From assembly GCF_047675955.1 (NCBI RefSeq), contig NC_132913.1, forward strand, positions 72,163,236-72,227,235: a DNA stretch of 64,000 bases, read 5' to 3'. The stretch comes from Chlorocebus sabaeus (lineage: Eukaryota > Chordata > Mammalia > Primates > Cercopithecidae). This document shows, piece by piece, positions 12,293 through 24,444 of the stretch. Below the pieces are notes generated by a model that saw nothing but the letters and a program-made list of their open reading frames with translations, did not search any database and was not told where the DNA came from. Every line of letters begins with the position of its first letter. Position 1 is the first letter of the stretch. The translations under genes and the position numbers were made by a program.

Positions 12293-12540
12293 CCTTCCCT
12301 AATCACTCTATTTGAAATTGCTATCCCTCCCCTCACTACATGCCCTTTGGCCCTCTCTGCTTTGTTTCGTCCACAGCACTTTTCACTGTCCAATATTCTA
12401 TAGAATTAACTTGTTTATATGTTTTAATATCTGTTCCTCTCAACTATAGTGAAAATGTTATTTTAAAAGAGAATATTTTCTACTTTGTCACAGATATATC
12501 AACTGAGCTTAGAAGAGCACCTGACAAATAAAGAGCACTC
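12293..12540 (+). mobile_element. L2 3' end, second half of a split copy
   Basis: It continues the L2 of 11640-11780: 'cacagcacttttcactgtcc' then 'gagcacctgacaaataaaga' and 'gcactcaatgaa', the usual L2 3' wording. Confidence 0.62.
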
Positions 12541-12639
12541 AATGAAAGAGACATGACTATATGCATGACAACCAAATCAGCCAGACCTGAAGAGTTAGGC
12601 AGCTTAGGTAACATATAGCAGAATAAATATAGGAGATAG

Positions 12640-12760
12640 ATCAGAGGATATGATCCTGGAAATCTTGATTCGAGTCCTGGACCTACTATGTGCATTTAAC
12701 TCTGGACAAGTCTTTCAAATTTACTTAGCTTCAGTTTAATATATCTAAATATGCATACTA
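12640..12760 (+). mobile_element. MIR fragment, sense
   Basis: 'gattcgagtcctggacctac', then 'ggacaagtctttcaaattta' and 'cttagcttcagttt', match the MIR core and 3' part with the expected decay. Confidence 0.55.
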
Positions 12761-13887
12761 ATGCAAGCCTTTTCTACATTTTTATTTTCATTATCAAACA
12801 AGGTAATATATATAATATTGCTTAATCAATTTTAAGGAATAATATTCTGAATGAACAATACAGATGGCTAATATGCATGTAAAAATATTTCAACCTTCCT
12901 AGTAAACAAATGAATTATGGGCTAAACATTAATGATATGTCACTTATTGACTATAAATTAAAATATTAAGTAATGCTACCCAACACTGAATATGGTGTAT
13001 ATTCTCATATATGTTGAGAGTAGTGTAAAAATGGTGTAAAGTAATGAATAGCTGTTTGGAAAACATCAAAAGCCTCAAGAAGAGCACACATATCTCTTTT
13101 ATTCCAGCAGTCCTGTTTGTAGGAATCTGTCTGTGTTATGCAATCAGACAGGTATACAAAGTATAGGTATAAGGATGTTTATGAAAATTTGCTTGGCAAC
13201 TGTAAAACAATGTAGTTGACCTAAATGTTAAAGCACAAACTTATGAATAACTAATATAGAGGTAATTTTTATATTTTCTCTTATTATTGGTCTGAATCTA
13301 TATTCTCTCTCAGTCTCTCTTTCCTTCTTCTTATATTGATTAAACCTTTGCCAATCTCTCAATTTTATCCATTAACCTGAGGCTAGGATCATTGTAACAT
13401 TGCCAGCATCATGGATTTTCCTGAGAATATATCTGATAATTAATGTTAGTTTGACCTACGTTGCCCTTATAACACTTTCGTTCTCTATAGAACTAACAGA
13501 ATACATTAAAAAGTAGAGTCGGCCCTCTGAGAAGGTACCATAATCAAAGAACATTGAGTTCTCTACACTTTGCTATTTGTGACTTGCATATTTCCAAAAC
13601 ATATATTGAATTGTATGCAGTGTACATTATAATTTGTTTTAGATAAAATTGCTATATCACTTTATCTCACAAATTACTTTTAATAGTTTTCTAACTTTCT
13701 AATCCATGCTAACTGCCATTCCTGTCTTGACATTTATCACTAAGAATTTCTTACAATCACTCTCCATAAATTGTTGAGGAAGCTTTAGAAATATCATTGA
13801 TGTTTCCATAAGTTTCATAGATAATGCCTTGTGTATTTATTAGTGTGAAAGTTGTGTTGTTATTTGCACTTGGTATTCTAAAAATAT
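12761..13887. other. Intronic sequence, nothing recognised
   Basis: AT-rich and without a repeat or frame I can name. Confidence 0.5.
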
Positions 13888-14500
13888 TACGGTCATACAT
13901 CACTTAACAACTGAAATCCATTCTGATAAATATGTCATTAGGCAATTTCATCATTGTACAAAAATAATGGAGTGTACCTATATAAACTTAGGTGGTGCAC
14001 CTTACTACACACCTATGCTATGTGCCTGTTGCTCCTGGGCTACAAATCTGTATAGCATGTTACTACAGCAGATACTGTGGGCAATTGTAACACAATGATA
14101 TTTGTGTATTTAAATGTATCTCAACATAGAAAAGGTAATGCATTTCCCTATGATGTTATGATATCTACAATATCAGTAGGCAACATAATATTTTCATCTC
14201 CATTATAATTTTCTGGGACCACTTTTTTTTTTTTTTTTTTTTTTGACAGAGTCTTGCTCTGTCACCCAGCCTGGAGTGCAGTGGTGTGATCTCGGCTCAC
14301 AGCAACCTCTGCCTCCTGGGTTCAAGCGATTCTCCTCTGCCTCAGCTTCCCGAGCAGCTGGGACTACAGGCACGTGCCACCATGCCCCATTAGTTTTTGT
14401 ATTTTTAGTAGAGATGGGGTTTTACCATATTGGCTTGGCTGGTGGGACCACATTTCTATATGCAGTCCATCATTGACCAAAGTGTTATTATTTGGAGTGT
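13888..14500 (+). mobile_element. Tigger4/Zombi-like DNA transposon, split by an Alu
   Basis: 'cggtcatacatcacttaaca' at the left and 'tgcagtccatcattgaccaa' at the right are imperfect inverted ends. The middle wording ('gagtgtacctatataaac', 'ctgttgctcctgggctac', 'gcaattgtaacacaatga') matches a frequent primate Tigger-group repeat. It is interrupted at 14215 by a truncated Alu. Confidence 0.65.
14223..14443 (-). mobile_element. 5'-truncated Alu, antisense, with target duplication
   Basis: A poly-T run followed by a reversed Alu right arm ('gacagagtcttgctctgtca' onward), ending within the left arm. The 8-bp 'gggaccac' occurs at 14215-14222 and again at 14444-14451, the expected target duplication. 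Confidence 0.92.
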
Positions 14501-17382
14501 AACTATACTTGATTTCTATTATTTGCCTTTCAAAATTACTTTTCTAGATGTAAATATGAGGTGGAACTTTTTTCTTGTTGCAGAAAAATATAAGAAAAAA
14601 ATATCAAAACTGGTATATTCCAGTTTTAAAACTCTACAAAGTATTTGGCCAGGTCTCAGACCAGTTGAATATTATCAAAATATTAGGTGAGTTTGTTTAC
14701 CTTGGTATCAGGAAGTCTGTCACAAAAATAAGAGACGTATTTGTGCGTAAATGATCAAGATTAGTACAATCACCTGGATGTAGCTTAGTGCTTCTGGACA
14801 GCCTCTACAATATTGACACCTTTACATTTTGTTTGTTTTTTAACTGTAATTTTTATTTTTTATGGATACATAGTGGGTATATATATTTATGGCTTACATA
14901 AGATATTTTGACACAGGCATGCCATGTATAAGAATTACATCAGAGTAAATAGGGTATCCCTCACCTCAAGTGTTTGTCCTTCGTGTTTCAAGCAATCCAA
15001 TTACTTTTAATTCTTTTTAAATGTACAATTAAATTATTTTTCTGCTATAGTCACTTTCTTATGCTCAAAAATACTGGGACTTACTTATTATTCTAACTGT
15101 ATTTTTGTGCTCATTAAATATCCCCCACTTACCCACCCTCAGCTACCCTTTCCAGCCTCTGGTAACCATCTTTCTGCTCTCCATCTCCATGAGTTTGCTT
15201 TAATTTTTATCTCCCACAGATAAGTGAGAACATGTGGTGCTTGTCTTTCAGTGCCTGGCTTATTTCACTTAAGATAGTGATCTCCAGTTCCATCCATGTG
15301 GTTGCAAATGACAGGATCTCTTTATTTTCTATGGCTGAATGATAATTACGTGTTTATGTACCACATTTTCTTTTTCCATTTATCTGTTGATGGAGACTTA
15401 GGCTGCTTCTAAATCTTTACTATTGTGAACAGTGTTGCAATAAACATGAGAGTGCAGATATCTCTTCAATATACTGATTTCCTTTCTTTTGTGTTTAGTG
15501 GCATTGCTGGATTGTATGGTAGCTCCATTTTTAGTTTTCTAAGGAACCTCCAAACTGTTCTCCAGAGTGGTTGTACAAATTTGCATTCTTCCCAACAGTG
15601 TACAAGGATTCCTTTTCCTCCACGTCTTCACTAGCATTTTTTATTGCTTGCCTTTTGGATAAAAGCCATTTTAATTGGAGCGAGATGATGTCTCATTGTA
15701 GTTTTGATATACATTTCTCTAATAGTCAATGATGCTGAGTACCTTTTCACTTACCTGTTTGTCATTTTTATGTCTTTTGGGAAATGTCTATTTAGATATT
15801 TTGCCCATTTTTTAATCTGATTATTTGATTTTTTTCTTATAGAGTTGTTTGAGCTCCTTATATATTTTGGTTATTAATGCCTTGTCAGATGGGTAGTTTG
15901 CAAATATTTTCTGGCATTCTGTGAGTTGTCTCTTCAGTTTGTTAATTGTTTTCTTGCTTGGCAGAAGCTTTTTAATTTGATGTGATCCCATTTGTCCACG
16001 TTTCCTTTGATTGCCTGGGTCTGCAAGTTATTGCTCAAGAAGTCTTTGCTTACTCCAATGTCCTGAAGAGTTTTCCCAGTGTTTTCTTTTAGTAGTTTTA
16101 TTTGGTGGGATTTTTGTATACGGAAAAAAATAGGAGTCTAATTTCTTTCTTCTGCATATGGATATCTAGTTTTCTCAGTGCAATTTATTGAAGAGACTGT
16201 CCTTTACCCAATGTATGTTCTTTGAACCTTTGTTGAAAATGAGTTCACTGTAGATGTATGGATTTATTTCTGGGTTCCCTATTTTATTCCATTGGTCCGT
16301 CTTTTTTATGCCAATACCATGCCATTTTGGTTACTTTAACTCTGTATTATAATTTAAACCAAGTAATGTGATTCCTCCAGTTTTGTTCCTTTTGCTTAAG
16401 ATAACTTTGGTTATTCTGGGTCTTTTGTGGTTCCATATACATTTTATGATATTTTTTATTTATGTGAAGGATATATTTGCTATTTTAATACAAATTGCAT
16501 TAAATCTGTAGATTACTTTGGGTAGAATGTACATTTTAACAATATTGATTCTTCCAATCCATGAACATGGAATATATTTCTACTTTTTGGTGTTCTCTTC
16601 AATTCCTTACATCAATGTTTTATAGCTTTTTTATTGTATAGATCTTTTACTTCTTTGGTTAAGTCGAGGTATTTTATTTTATTTGGAGTTACTGCAAACA
16701 CAATTAATTTCTTAATTTATTTTTCAGAATTTTAATTGTTGGTATATAAAATTGCTACTGATTTTTGTATGTTGATTTTGTATCCTGAAACTTCACTGAA
16801 TTTGTTCATCAGTTCTAAAAGCTTTTTGGTGGCATCTTTAGGTTTTTCCAAGTATAAGATTATATCATCTGGAACAAAGATAACATGACTTCTTCCTTTC
16901 CAATTTGGATATCTTTTATTTCTTTCTCTTGTCTGATTGCTCTAGCTAGGATTTCAGTACTCTGTTGAATAACAGCGGTGAGAGTGGTCATTCTTGTTGT
17001 GGTCCAGATCACAAAGAAAAGGCTTTCAGTTTTTCCCCCATTCAGTATGATACTAGCTGTGGGTCTGCTGTATGTGGCTTTTATTATGTTGAGGTATGCT
17101 CCTTCTAAACCCAGCTTTTTGAGGGCTTTTATCAGAAAGGGATGTTCAATTGTATCAAACACTATTTCAGCATCAATTGAAATGATTGTATGGTTTTTGT
17201 TCTTCATCCTGTTGATATTTTGTATCACACTGATTGACTTGCCTGTGTCAAATCATCCTTGTCTCCCTGGGATACATTCCCCTTTGTCATGATGAATAAC
17301 CATTTTAATATGTTAGTTCAGTTTGCTAGTATTTGTTGAGGATTTTTGTATCAGTAGTCATCAGTGATGTTGACCTGTAGTT

Positions 17383-17389
17383 TTGTTGT

Positions 17390-17431
<42 letters not shown>
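17383..17431. repeat. (TG)n microsatellite inside the antisense L1
   Basis: GT dinucleotides over about 45 bp with one TA interruption near the left end. Likely a post-insertion expansion within ORF2. Confidence 0.93.
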
Positions 17432-17437
<6 letters not shown>

Positions 17438-19079
17438 TGTGTCTTTTCCTGGTTTTGGTATCAGGGCAATATGGTCTTATAGAATGAGTTTGGAAGTATT
17501 CCCTCTTTCTTTATTTTTTCAGATAGTTTGAGTATGATTGCTACTAGTTCTTCTCTTTGATTTTTTTTTTCTTCTACTAATTTGGGGTTTGGTTAGCTTG
17601 TGTTTTCTAGTTATTTAAGATGAATTGTTAGGTTATTTGAAGTTGTCTTCTTTTTTAGTTTGCTATAAACTTTCTTCTTAGTAGTGCTTTGATTGTATCC
17701 CATAGATTTTGGTATGTTGCATTTCCATTATCACTTAAGAAGTGTTTCGATTTCCTTATTTATCTCTTTATTGACCCACTGATCATTAAGGAGCATATTG
17801 TTTCATTTTCCTTTATTTGTATAGTTTACAAAATTCCTCCTTTTATTGATTTCTAGCTTTATTCCACTGTGGTCAGAGAAGATGCCTAATATTATTTCAA
17901 ATTTTTTGAATGTTTTAAGATTTGTTTTGTTATGTAACATATGGTCTACTCTTGAGAATGATCCATATACTGAGGAAAAGAATGTGTATCATGTAGCTGT
18001 TGGATGAAATGTGTCATAAATATCTATTAAGTTCATTTAGTCTATAGTACAGGTTAAATCCAATGTTTCTTTGCTGATTTTCTCTCTGGAGCATTTGTGC
18101 AATGCTGAAAGTGGATGTTAAAGTCTCTCCAGCTATTATCGTACTGAGGTCTAGCTCTCTATTTAGCTCTAATGTTTGCTTTATAAACTTGGTGCTTCAG
18201 TGTTGGGTGCATATATATTTACAATTGCTATATCTTCTTGTTGATTTGATCTTTTTTGTCATTATATAGTGACCTCCCTTGTCTTTTCTTACAATTGTTG
18301 CCATGGAACTCTGATGCATTCTTTAGTTTACCAGTTGCATTTTTCAGCTCAAGAATTTCTGCTTGCTTTATTTTAATTATGTCAATCTCTTTGTTAAATT
18401 TATCTCACAGAATTCTGAATTCTTTCTTATCTTCAATATTTTTGAGTTTCCTCACTAGCGCTATTTTGAATTATCTGTCTGAAGGGTAATATATCCCTGT
18501 TTCTTCAGGGTTGGTCCATCATGTCTTATTAGGTTCCTTTGATGAGATCATGTTTTCCTGGATGGTCTTCGTACTTAGGAATATCTGTCTCTGTCTGGTC
18601 ATTGAAGAGTTAGGTATTTATTGTAGTCTTCACAGTTTGGGCTTGTTTGTACCTATGCTTTTAGAAGGGTTTTCCTGGTCCGAAAGGACTGTATGTTGTG
18701 AACTAAGCTGTATCTGCATTAGCGGGCACCCCAAGCCCAGTAATTCTGTGGCTCTTGCAGATTCAGAGATACCACTTCCAATGTCTTGGACAAGATCCAA
18801 AATAATTATCTGGATTACCAGACAGAAACTCCTGTTCTTTTCCCTTACTTTCTCCCAAATAAATGGAGTCTCTCTATCAGTTCTGAGCTGGCTGGAGCTA
18901 GGGGTGGAGTGACATAAACACCCTTGTGGCCACCACCACTTGGATTGCACTGGTTCAGACCTGAAGCCAGCACAGCTTTGGGTTTCACCCAAAGTCTACT
19001 ATAGCCACTACCTGGCTACCATCTATGTTCACTCAAAATCCTGGGGCTTTACTAATGGCTGGTGGCCTATGTCCTTCCC

Positions 19080-20060
19080 TTTAGGGAATCAGTTTCCTTC
19101 AGGCCCCAGCTGGGTCCAGAGGTTATGTCTTAAAGCCAGGGTCCAGAATCAAAAACCTTAGAAGTCTACCTGGTGTTCTGTTGTACTGTGGCTGAGTTGG
19201 CACTCAAACCACAAGATGTAGTCCTTCCCACTTATCCCTCACATTTCCTGAGGCAGAGGAGCCTCACCCCATGGCCACCACAGGCCCATAGGGAGAACTA
19301 TCAGGCACTGCTGATATTTCCTTAAGGGTCAGAAGTTCTTCAGTCAGCTTGTGGTGAATATTTCCTGGCCTCAGGCTCAACCTTCAGGGCAATGGGCTCC
19401 CTTCTGGCCCAAGGCAGATCCAGAAATGCCATGCAAAAGCCAAATCCTGGATTCAAGGATCCCAAGGGATCATTTTGTACTCTATCTTCCTGTGGCAGAG
19501 CTTGTACCTAAGGTGCAAGACAAAGTCCCCTTTCCTTCTCTCTACTTTTCTCAAGCAGAGGAAGTCTCTCCACATATCCACCACAACTGGGAATGTGCTG
19601 AGAGTTTAACTGGAAGCCAGGAAGTCACAGAGTCTTACACGAGGCCCACAAAGTACTACCTGGGTGTTGCTGCTGGTTATTCAGGACCCAAGTCTCTTCA
19701 GTTAGCAAGTGATCAATTCTGCCAACACTAGGTCCTTCTCTTCAAGAAAGTAAGTTTCCTTCTAGCCCAGCTATGTTTAGAAATGTTTTCCTGGAGCTGG
19801 GACCTGGAAAGAGGGTTTCACAACTCTGACTAGTACTCTTTCCTGCAGTGAGTGAGATGGTATCTAAGATTCAAGACAAAGTCCTCCCTGCTCTTCTGTC
19901 TCCTCCCCTCCCCTCCCTTTTGCTCCCCTCCCCTCGACTCCCCACCCCTTTCTCTCTTCAAGTAGAATGAAGGGGTCTTTTTGGAGCCACGAGCTCTGCA
20001 GCCTGGGGTTAGGGGCGGGGGAGGAGTGGCATCAGCCCTCCCTTAGCCATCCCAGCTGTT
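19080..20060 (-). repeat. Diverged tandem units in the L1 5' UTR
   Basis: Three related segments start near 19088 (tttccttcaggccccagctg), 19391 (gggctcccttctggcccaag) and 19751 (tttccttctagcccagctat). They are spaced roughly 300-360 bp, each followed by 'cca.. agccagg / ggatc..' and 'caagacaaagtcc' type wording. Confidence 0.6.
19901..19970. repeat. C/T-rich low-complexity stretch
   Basis: Repeated 'cctcccctcccctccc'-like wording in the L1 5' UTR; the complementary strand is purine-rich. Confidence 0.8.
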
Positions 20061-21118
20061 ATTCAGTTTGTTATGTGCCCCTCCAGTCCACTGGCTCTGA
20101 GCCCAGTTCAACAATAGGACTTGCCTAGGAGTTGCAGCCTAGACTGCCGCAAGTTGAATAAATAAGGCTTAAATAAATAAAGCTGAACTTTATTGAGAGC
20201 CCCAGAGCACTCTGGCCCAAGGTGGTAAGGCTTGCAGTAACTCAAGTTCCAACTGCTGTAATAGTCCATTCCCCTCTGGCTAGGGCTGGTTTAAATACTA
20301 CCTCCATAGGTGAGCATCAGCTGAGTTCAGTTAGGTTTTGCTTTCTGTTGTGACAGGAAAGTACTGAGTTCAACATAATGTCTCACAGTTGTTTCTCTCT
20401 CACTCTCTCAAGTGCGCAGATTTTTCTCTCCATGCAGAATGGCCACTTCTGGGGGGTTGGGAGAAGGGAGGCATTGGCTATTCAAGACTTTTAATCTTAC
20501 TTTTTCAGTGCCTCTTTAAGTGAAATGAAGTTAAACCCAGGTACTGTGAGTGCTCACTTCATTTTTGGTTCTTATGAAGGTGCCTTTTTTTGTGTGGAAA
20601 AATTGTTATCCTTGTGGGGTGGGGGAAGATGATTGGTGGAGACTTCTAGTCTATCATCTAGCCTCTCCTCTTTAAATTTACATTTTAAATAGGCACAGTT
20701 ATCTAAATCTGGAGCTGCTTCCAGCCATGTCTATCAGTCACTTATATTACAAATAACAATAGTATTGGCATTTAATAATTGACTGACTCCTCAATATTCA
20801 ATGATTATGTCAATGAAACTAGATTATTTGTAAACCTCAATGGTTGCTTTGAAACAGTAAATAGTGAAAGTCCTGGCATTTTTGCATGCTTTCTTTGGAA
20901 AATACAGTTTGTTTTTCATTAGAAGCATTGCACTTTTATCTTACCAATGAAATTTAAACCCACTATTTTTAACCATTGATTATTACATGTATTTTAAGTA
21001 TTATATATGTGTATTATATGTGTGTGTGTGAGTATGTAATAACAATTAACTTTTATACTAAAGATTTTATCAAAAACAGTAAAGTCTGTCTTTTTGGTTT
21101 GTTGACTGGAGCTTTTCT

Positions 21119-21413
21119 TTTTTCTTTTTTTTTTTTTTTTGAGACGGAGTCTCGCTCGCTCTGTCGCCCAGGCTGGAGTGCAGTGGCGCAATCTCGGCTC
21201 ACTGCAAGCTCCGCCTCCCGGGTTCACGCCATTCTCCTGCCTCAGCCTCCCGAGTATCTGGGACTACAGGCGCCCGCCACTGCGCCCGGCTAATTTTTTC
21301 TATTTTTAGTAGAGACGGGGTTTCACCATGGTCTCGATCTCCTGACCTTGTGATCCGCCCGCCTCGGCCTCCCAAAGTGCTGGGATTACAGGGGTGAGCC
21401 ACCGCCCCCGGCC
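21119..21413 (-). mobile_element. Young AluY-type element, antisense, with 15-bp target duplication
   Basis: Poly-T at left, then a reversed Alu with most CpGs kept, ending in 'gagccaccgcccccggcc'. The 15-bp 'gactggagcttttct' flanks it at 21104-21118 and 21414-21428 without mismatch. It lacks the usual segment between 'tttcacca' and 'tggtctcgatctcc', a feature I know from Old World monkey AluY lineages. It is the least decayed repeat in the intron. Confidence 0.95.
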
Positions 21414-21599
21414 GACTGGAGCTTTTCTAAAGAACCAGTAGGAAATAAATTATCTGTACTTCTTAGAATAAAACTATTTATAACTAATAATCAAAGATCA
21501 TTTGCTGAATAGCTCTGGTATTAAAACTCTTTCTTGCTTTATTTCACCTAGTACTTTACTTCTTTTACATCTTAATTTAGAAAACTTAGATTCCTGTGT

Positions 21600-21970
21600 T
21601 TGTACAAAGCTGTTCATGGTTCCTGATATACACTCTCATCCTCAACATCCAACCCTTTTTTCTAGTTAATATTTGTATTCCTAAAAACCCAGCACAGATA
21701 TCACTTTTACCAAGTAGTTGTCTTTAGGATTTTCTTGAGCACTTCTCTCTCTTCATACATGGCACTGTAAGAATATTACAACCAGTGATTGCTGTTATCT
21801 CTTAATGTGTATGTTCACTCCTTATTTCTGTAAAATATACAACACTTGCCCACATATACACTCATAGAAACACACAATGAAAGTAAAAATATTTTCTTTA
21901 ATTAAAAAAAAAATCTCGGTCATTTATCAGAGTGACTTGTGCTAGTGCTCAATAATTATCTATTGAGTGA
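21600..21970 (+). mobile_element. Possible L2 fragment, sense
   Basis: 'acccagcacagatatcactt', then 'cttcatacatggcactgtaa' and 'gtgctcaataattatctatt', resemble the L2 3' part. The similarity is weak. Confidence 0.45.
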
Positions 21971-22686
21971 GTTTTCATATTACTTTAAGGTTTTAAGAAA
22001 TAAAAGTGACCAAGACCCTGTATACCTAAAATTTATGAGTAAAATATTCTTGACCTATTATACTGTAATTCTACAACTGTTTTATGAAAATCAATTTATA
22101 ATTTAATGCATATTATAAAATTATAGCCATTTTAATAGTCATATTAAGGAAATGATTTCAAAGTTTTCCTTTCTCGGAAATATCTACAACTGAGACATTT
22201 ATGACATGATTTATCTTTCATCTAAATTCTTCTCTGAAAAGTCTTATCCTATACAAATATGTCAGTGCAAATGAGCATTCTTGAAATATCTTTGTATAAT
22301 TCAAAAATATATAGATATATACACATACAAAGACTCTTTCTATAAATCATGTCAATTTAAATATTGGAGATCATTTGAAGCTTAAACTATGTCAGTGTTA
22401 TATGTCACTTGAGCTAGCTACCTCATGCTACATTGGGGAAATTCAGATTTACAATCCAGAATCATCAGTAGCCTACTATTATTTATTCATAGTGATGAAC
22501 TTTTTAAAATAGATGGAACATTCATAATTTGGAGATTCTAAATGAACTACACAATAATTTAAAAATATTTATGGAACAGAAATTTTATAGACTAGGTATT
22601 GTTCTAAGCTCCTGGTACACATAAGTGCATATGTATAAGGTATTTATTAAAACTTTATCCAATTAGTTTGTTAAAATGTAATTAGT

Positions 22687-24439
22687 GGTATTAGTTAATT
22701 CTCATGCTGCTAATAAATACATACCAGAAACTGAGAAATTTATAAAGTAAAGAGGTTTGACTCACAGTTCCACATGGCTGGGGAGTCCTCACAATCATGG
22801 CGGAAGGTGGAGGACCAAAGTCATGTCTTACATGGTGGCAGGCAAGAGAGCATGTGCAGGGGATCTTCCCATTATAAAACCATTGAATCTCATGAGACTT
22901 ATTCACTATCACTAGAACAGCACAGGAAAGACCTCCTACCGGCTGCTTTCACAAGCTGGTGTTCAGTGTCTGTGGCTTTTCCAGGCACGTGGTGTAAGCT
23001 GTCGGTGGATCTACCATTCTGCTGTCTGGAGAACAGTGGCCATCTTCTCACAGCTCCACTAAGCAGTGCCCAAGTGGGGACTCTATGTAGGGGCTCCCAC
23101 CCACATTTCCCTTCTGCACTGCCCTAGCAGAGGTTCTCCATGAGGGCTCTGCCCCTGCAACACACCTCTGCCTGGACATCCAGGCATTTCCATATATCCT
23201 GTGAAATCTAGGCAGAGGTTCCCAAACCCTGATTCTTGACTTCTGTGTACCCACAGACTCAACACCATGTGGAAGCCACCAAGACTTCAGACTTGCACCC
23301 TCTGAAGCAATGAACTGAGCTGTACATTGGCCTCTTTTACCCACGGCTAGGATGCAGGGCACTAAGGCCTGAGACTGCACAAAGCAACAAGGCTCTGGGT
23401 CTGACCCACAAAACTACTTTTTCCTCCCAATGCTCTGGGCCTGTGATGGGACGGGCTGCTGTGAAGAACCCTGACATGCCCCAGAGATGTTTTTCCCCAA
23501 TATCTTGGCCATTAACATTTGGCTCCTTGTTACTTATGCAAATTTCTGCAGCCAGCTTGAATTTCTCCTCAGAAAATGGGTTTTTCTTTTCTATCGCATC
23601 ATCAGGCTGCAAATTTTCCACTTGTATGTTCTGCCTCCCTTTTAAACATAAGTTCTAATTCCAAACCCTAACTTTGTGAATACATAAAACTGAATGCTTT
23701 TAACAGTCCCTAAATCACCTCTTGAATGCTTTGCTGCTTAGAAGTTTCTTCCAAAAAATTTCACAAATCTCTAGGGCAGGGGCAAAATGTTATCAGTCTT
23801 TTTGCTAAAGCATAACAAGAGTAACCTTTATTCCAGTACCCAACAAGTTCCTCATCTCCATCTGAGACCACCTCAGCCTGGACTTTATTATGCATATCAC
23901 TATCAGAATTTTGGTCTAAGCCATTTGACAAGTCTCTAGGAGGTTTCAAACTTCCCCGTATCTTCCTGTCTTCTGAGCCCTCCACACTGTTCCAACTTCT
24001 GCCTGTTACCCAGTTCCCAAGTCACTTCAACATTTTCAGGTATCTTTAGAGCAGCACCCCACTACCTGGCACCAATTTACCGTATTAGTTAGTTCTCATG
24101 CTGCCAATAAAGACACATCGGAGATTGGGTAATATATAAAGGAAAGAGGTTTAATTGACTCACAGTTGCACATGGCTGGGGAGACCTTACAATCATGGTG
24201 GGAGGCAAAGAAGGAGCAAAGTCATGTCTTACATGGAGGCAGGCAAGAGAGCATGAGCAAGGAAACTCCTCTTCATAAAACCGTCAGATCTCATGAGACT
24301 CATTCACTATCGCAATGACAGTATGGACCCGTCCCCATGATTCAATTACCTCCCACTGGGTACTTCACACCACACATGGGAATTATGGATGCTACAATTC
24401 AAGATAAGATTTGGGTGGGGACACAGCCACATTATATCA
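22687..24439 (-). mobile_element. THE1/MST-type MaLR retroelement, antisense, with shortened 3' LTR
   Basis: Two LTR copies in the same (minus) orientation flank internal sequence. The right (5') LTR, 24081-24439, is complete (ends 'cgtattag' and 'atatca', mutated TG..CA). The left (3') LTR, 22687 to about 22940, stops midway and joins internal sequence directly. Flanking 5-mers 'ttagt' and 'ctagt' match at 4 of 5 positions, as expected of a MaLR target duplication. The internal part has open frames (22774-23127, and minus 23048-23380 and 23337-23621) but no recognised intact protein. Confidence 0.85.
24081..24439 (-). repeat. Complete 5' LTR of the THE1/MST-type element
   Basis: It runs from 'cgtattagttagttctcatg' to 'gtggggacacagccacatta'. 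It shares most of its left portion with the truncated copy at 22687-22940 (for example 'ctcacagtt.cacatggctg'). Confidence 0.85.
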
Positions 24440-24444
24440 CTAGT

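Larger units (their letters stand above)
14831..20676 (-). mobile_element. L1 with intact 5' end, internally deleted, antisense
   Basis: It is bounded by a perfect 10-bp repeat TTTACATTTT at 14821-14830 and 20677-20686. The left edge is the reversed A-rich 3' end. ORF2 follows backwards from about 15200; the minus frame 16860-17228 is the reverse-transcriptase region (MIISIDAE-type wording, NGGKTESLF). The endonuclease region is near 18060-18290. Then ORF1/5' UTR sequence follows with diverged tandem units. At about 5.85 kb it is near full length, but the join near 18290 suggests loss of part of ORF2's start and of ORF1. It is an older primate L1 (L1PB/L1MA-like) with many stops. Confidence 0.85.

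Noticed and set aside
18511..19731. Plus and minus open frames of 105-133 codons (for example 18511-18912, 18630-18992, 19351-19731)
   Set aside because: They fall in the 5' part of the antisense L1; the greater GC content there makes chance frames longer.
19901..19970. The C/T-rich block as a CpG island or promoter
   Set aside because: It has almost no CpG and belongs to an L1 5' UTR; any promoter role would be the L1's own.
22774..23621. Several 90-117-codon frames on both strands
   Set aside because: They lie in the THE1/MST-type element and have no intact or recognised product.
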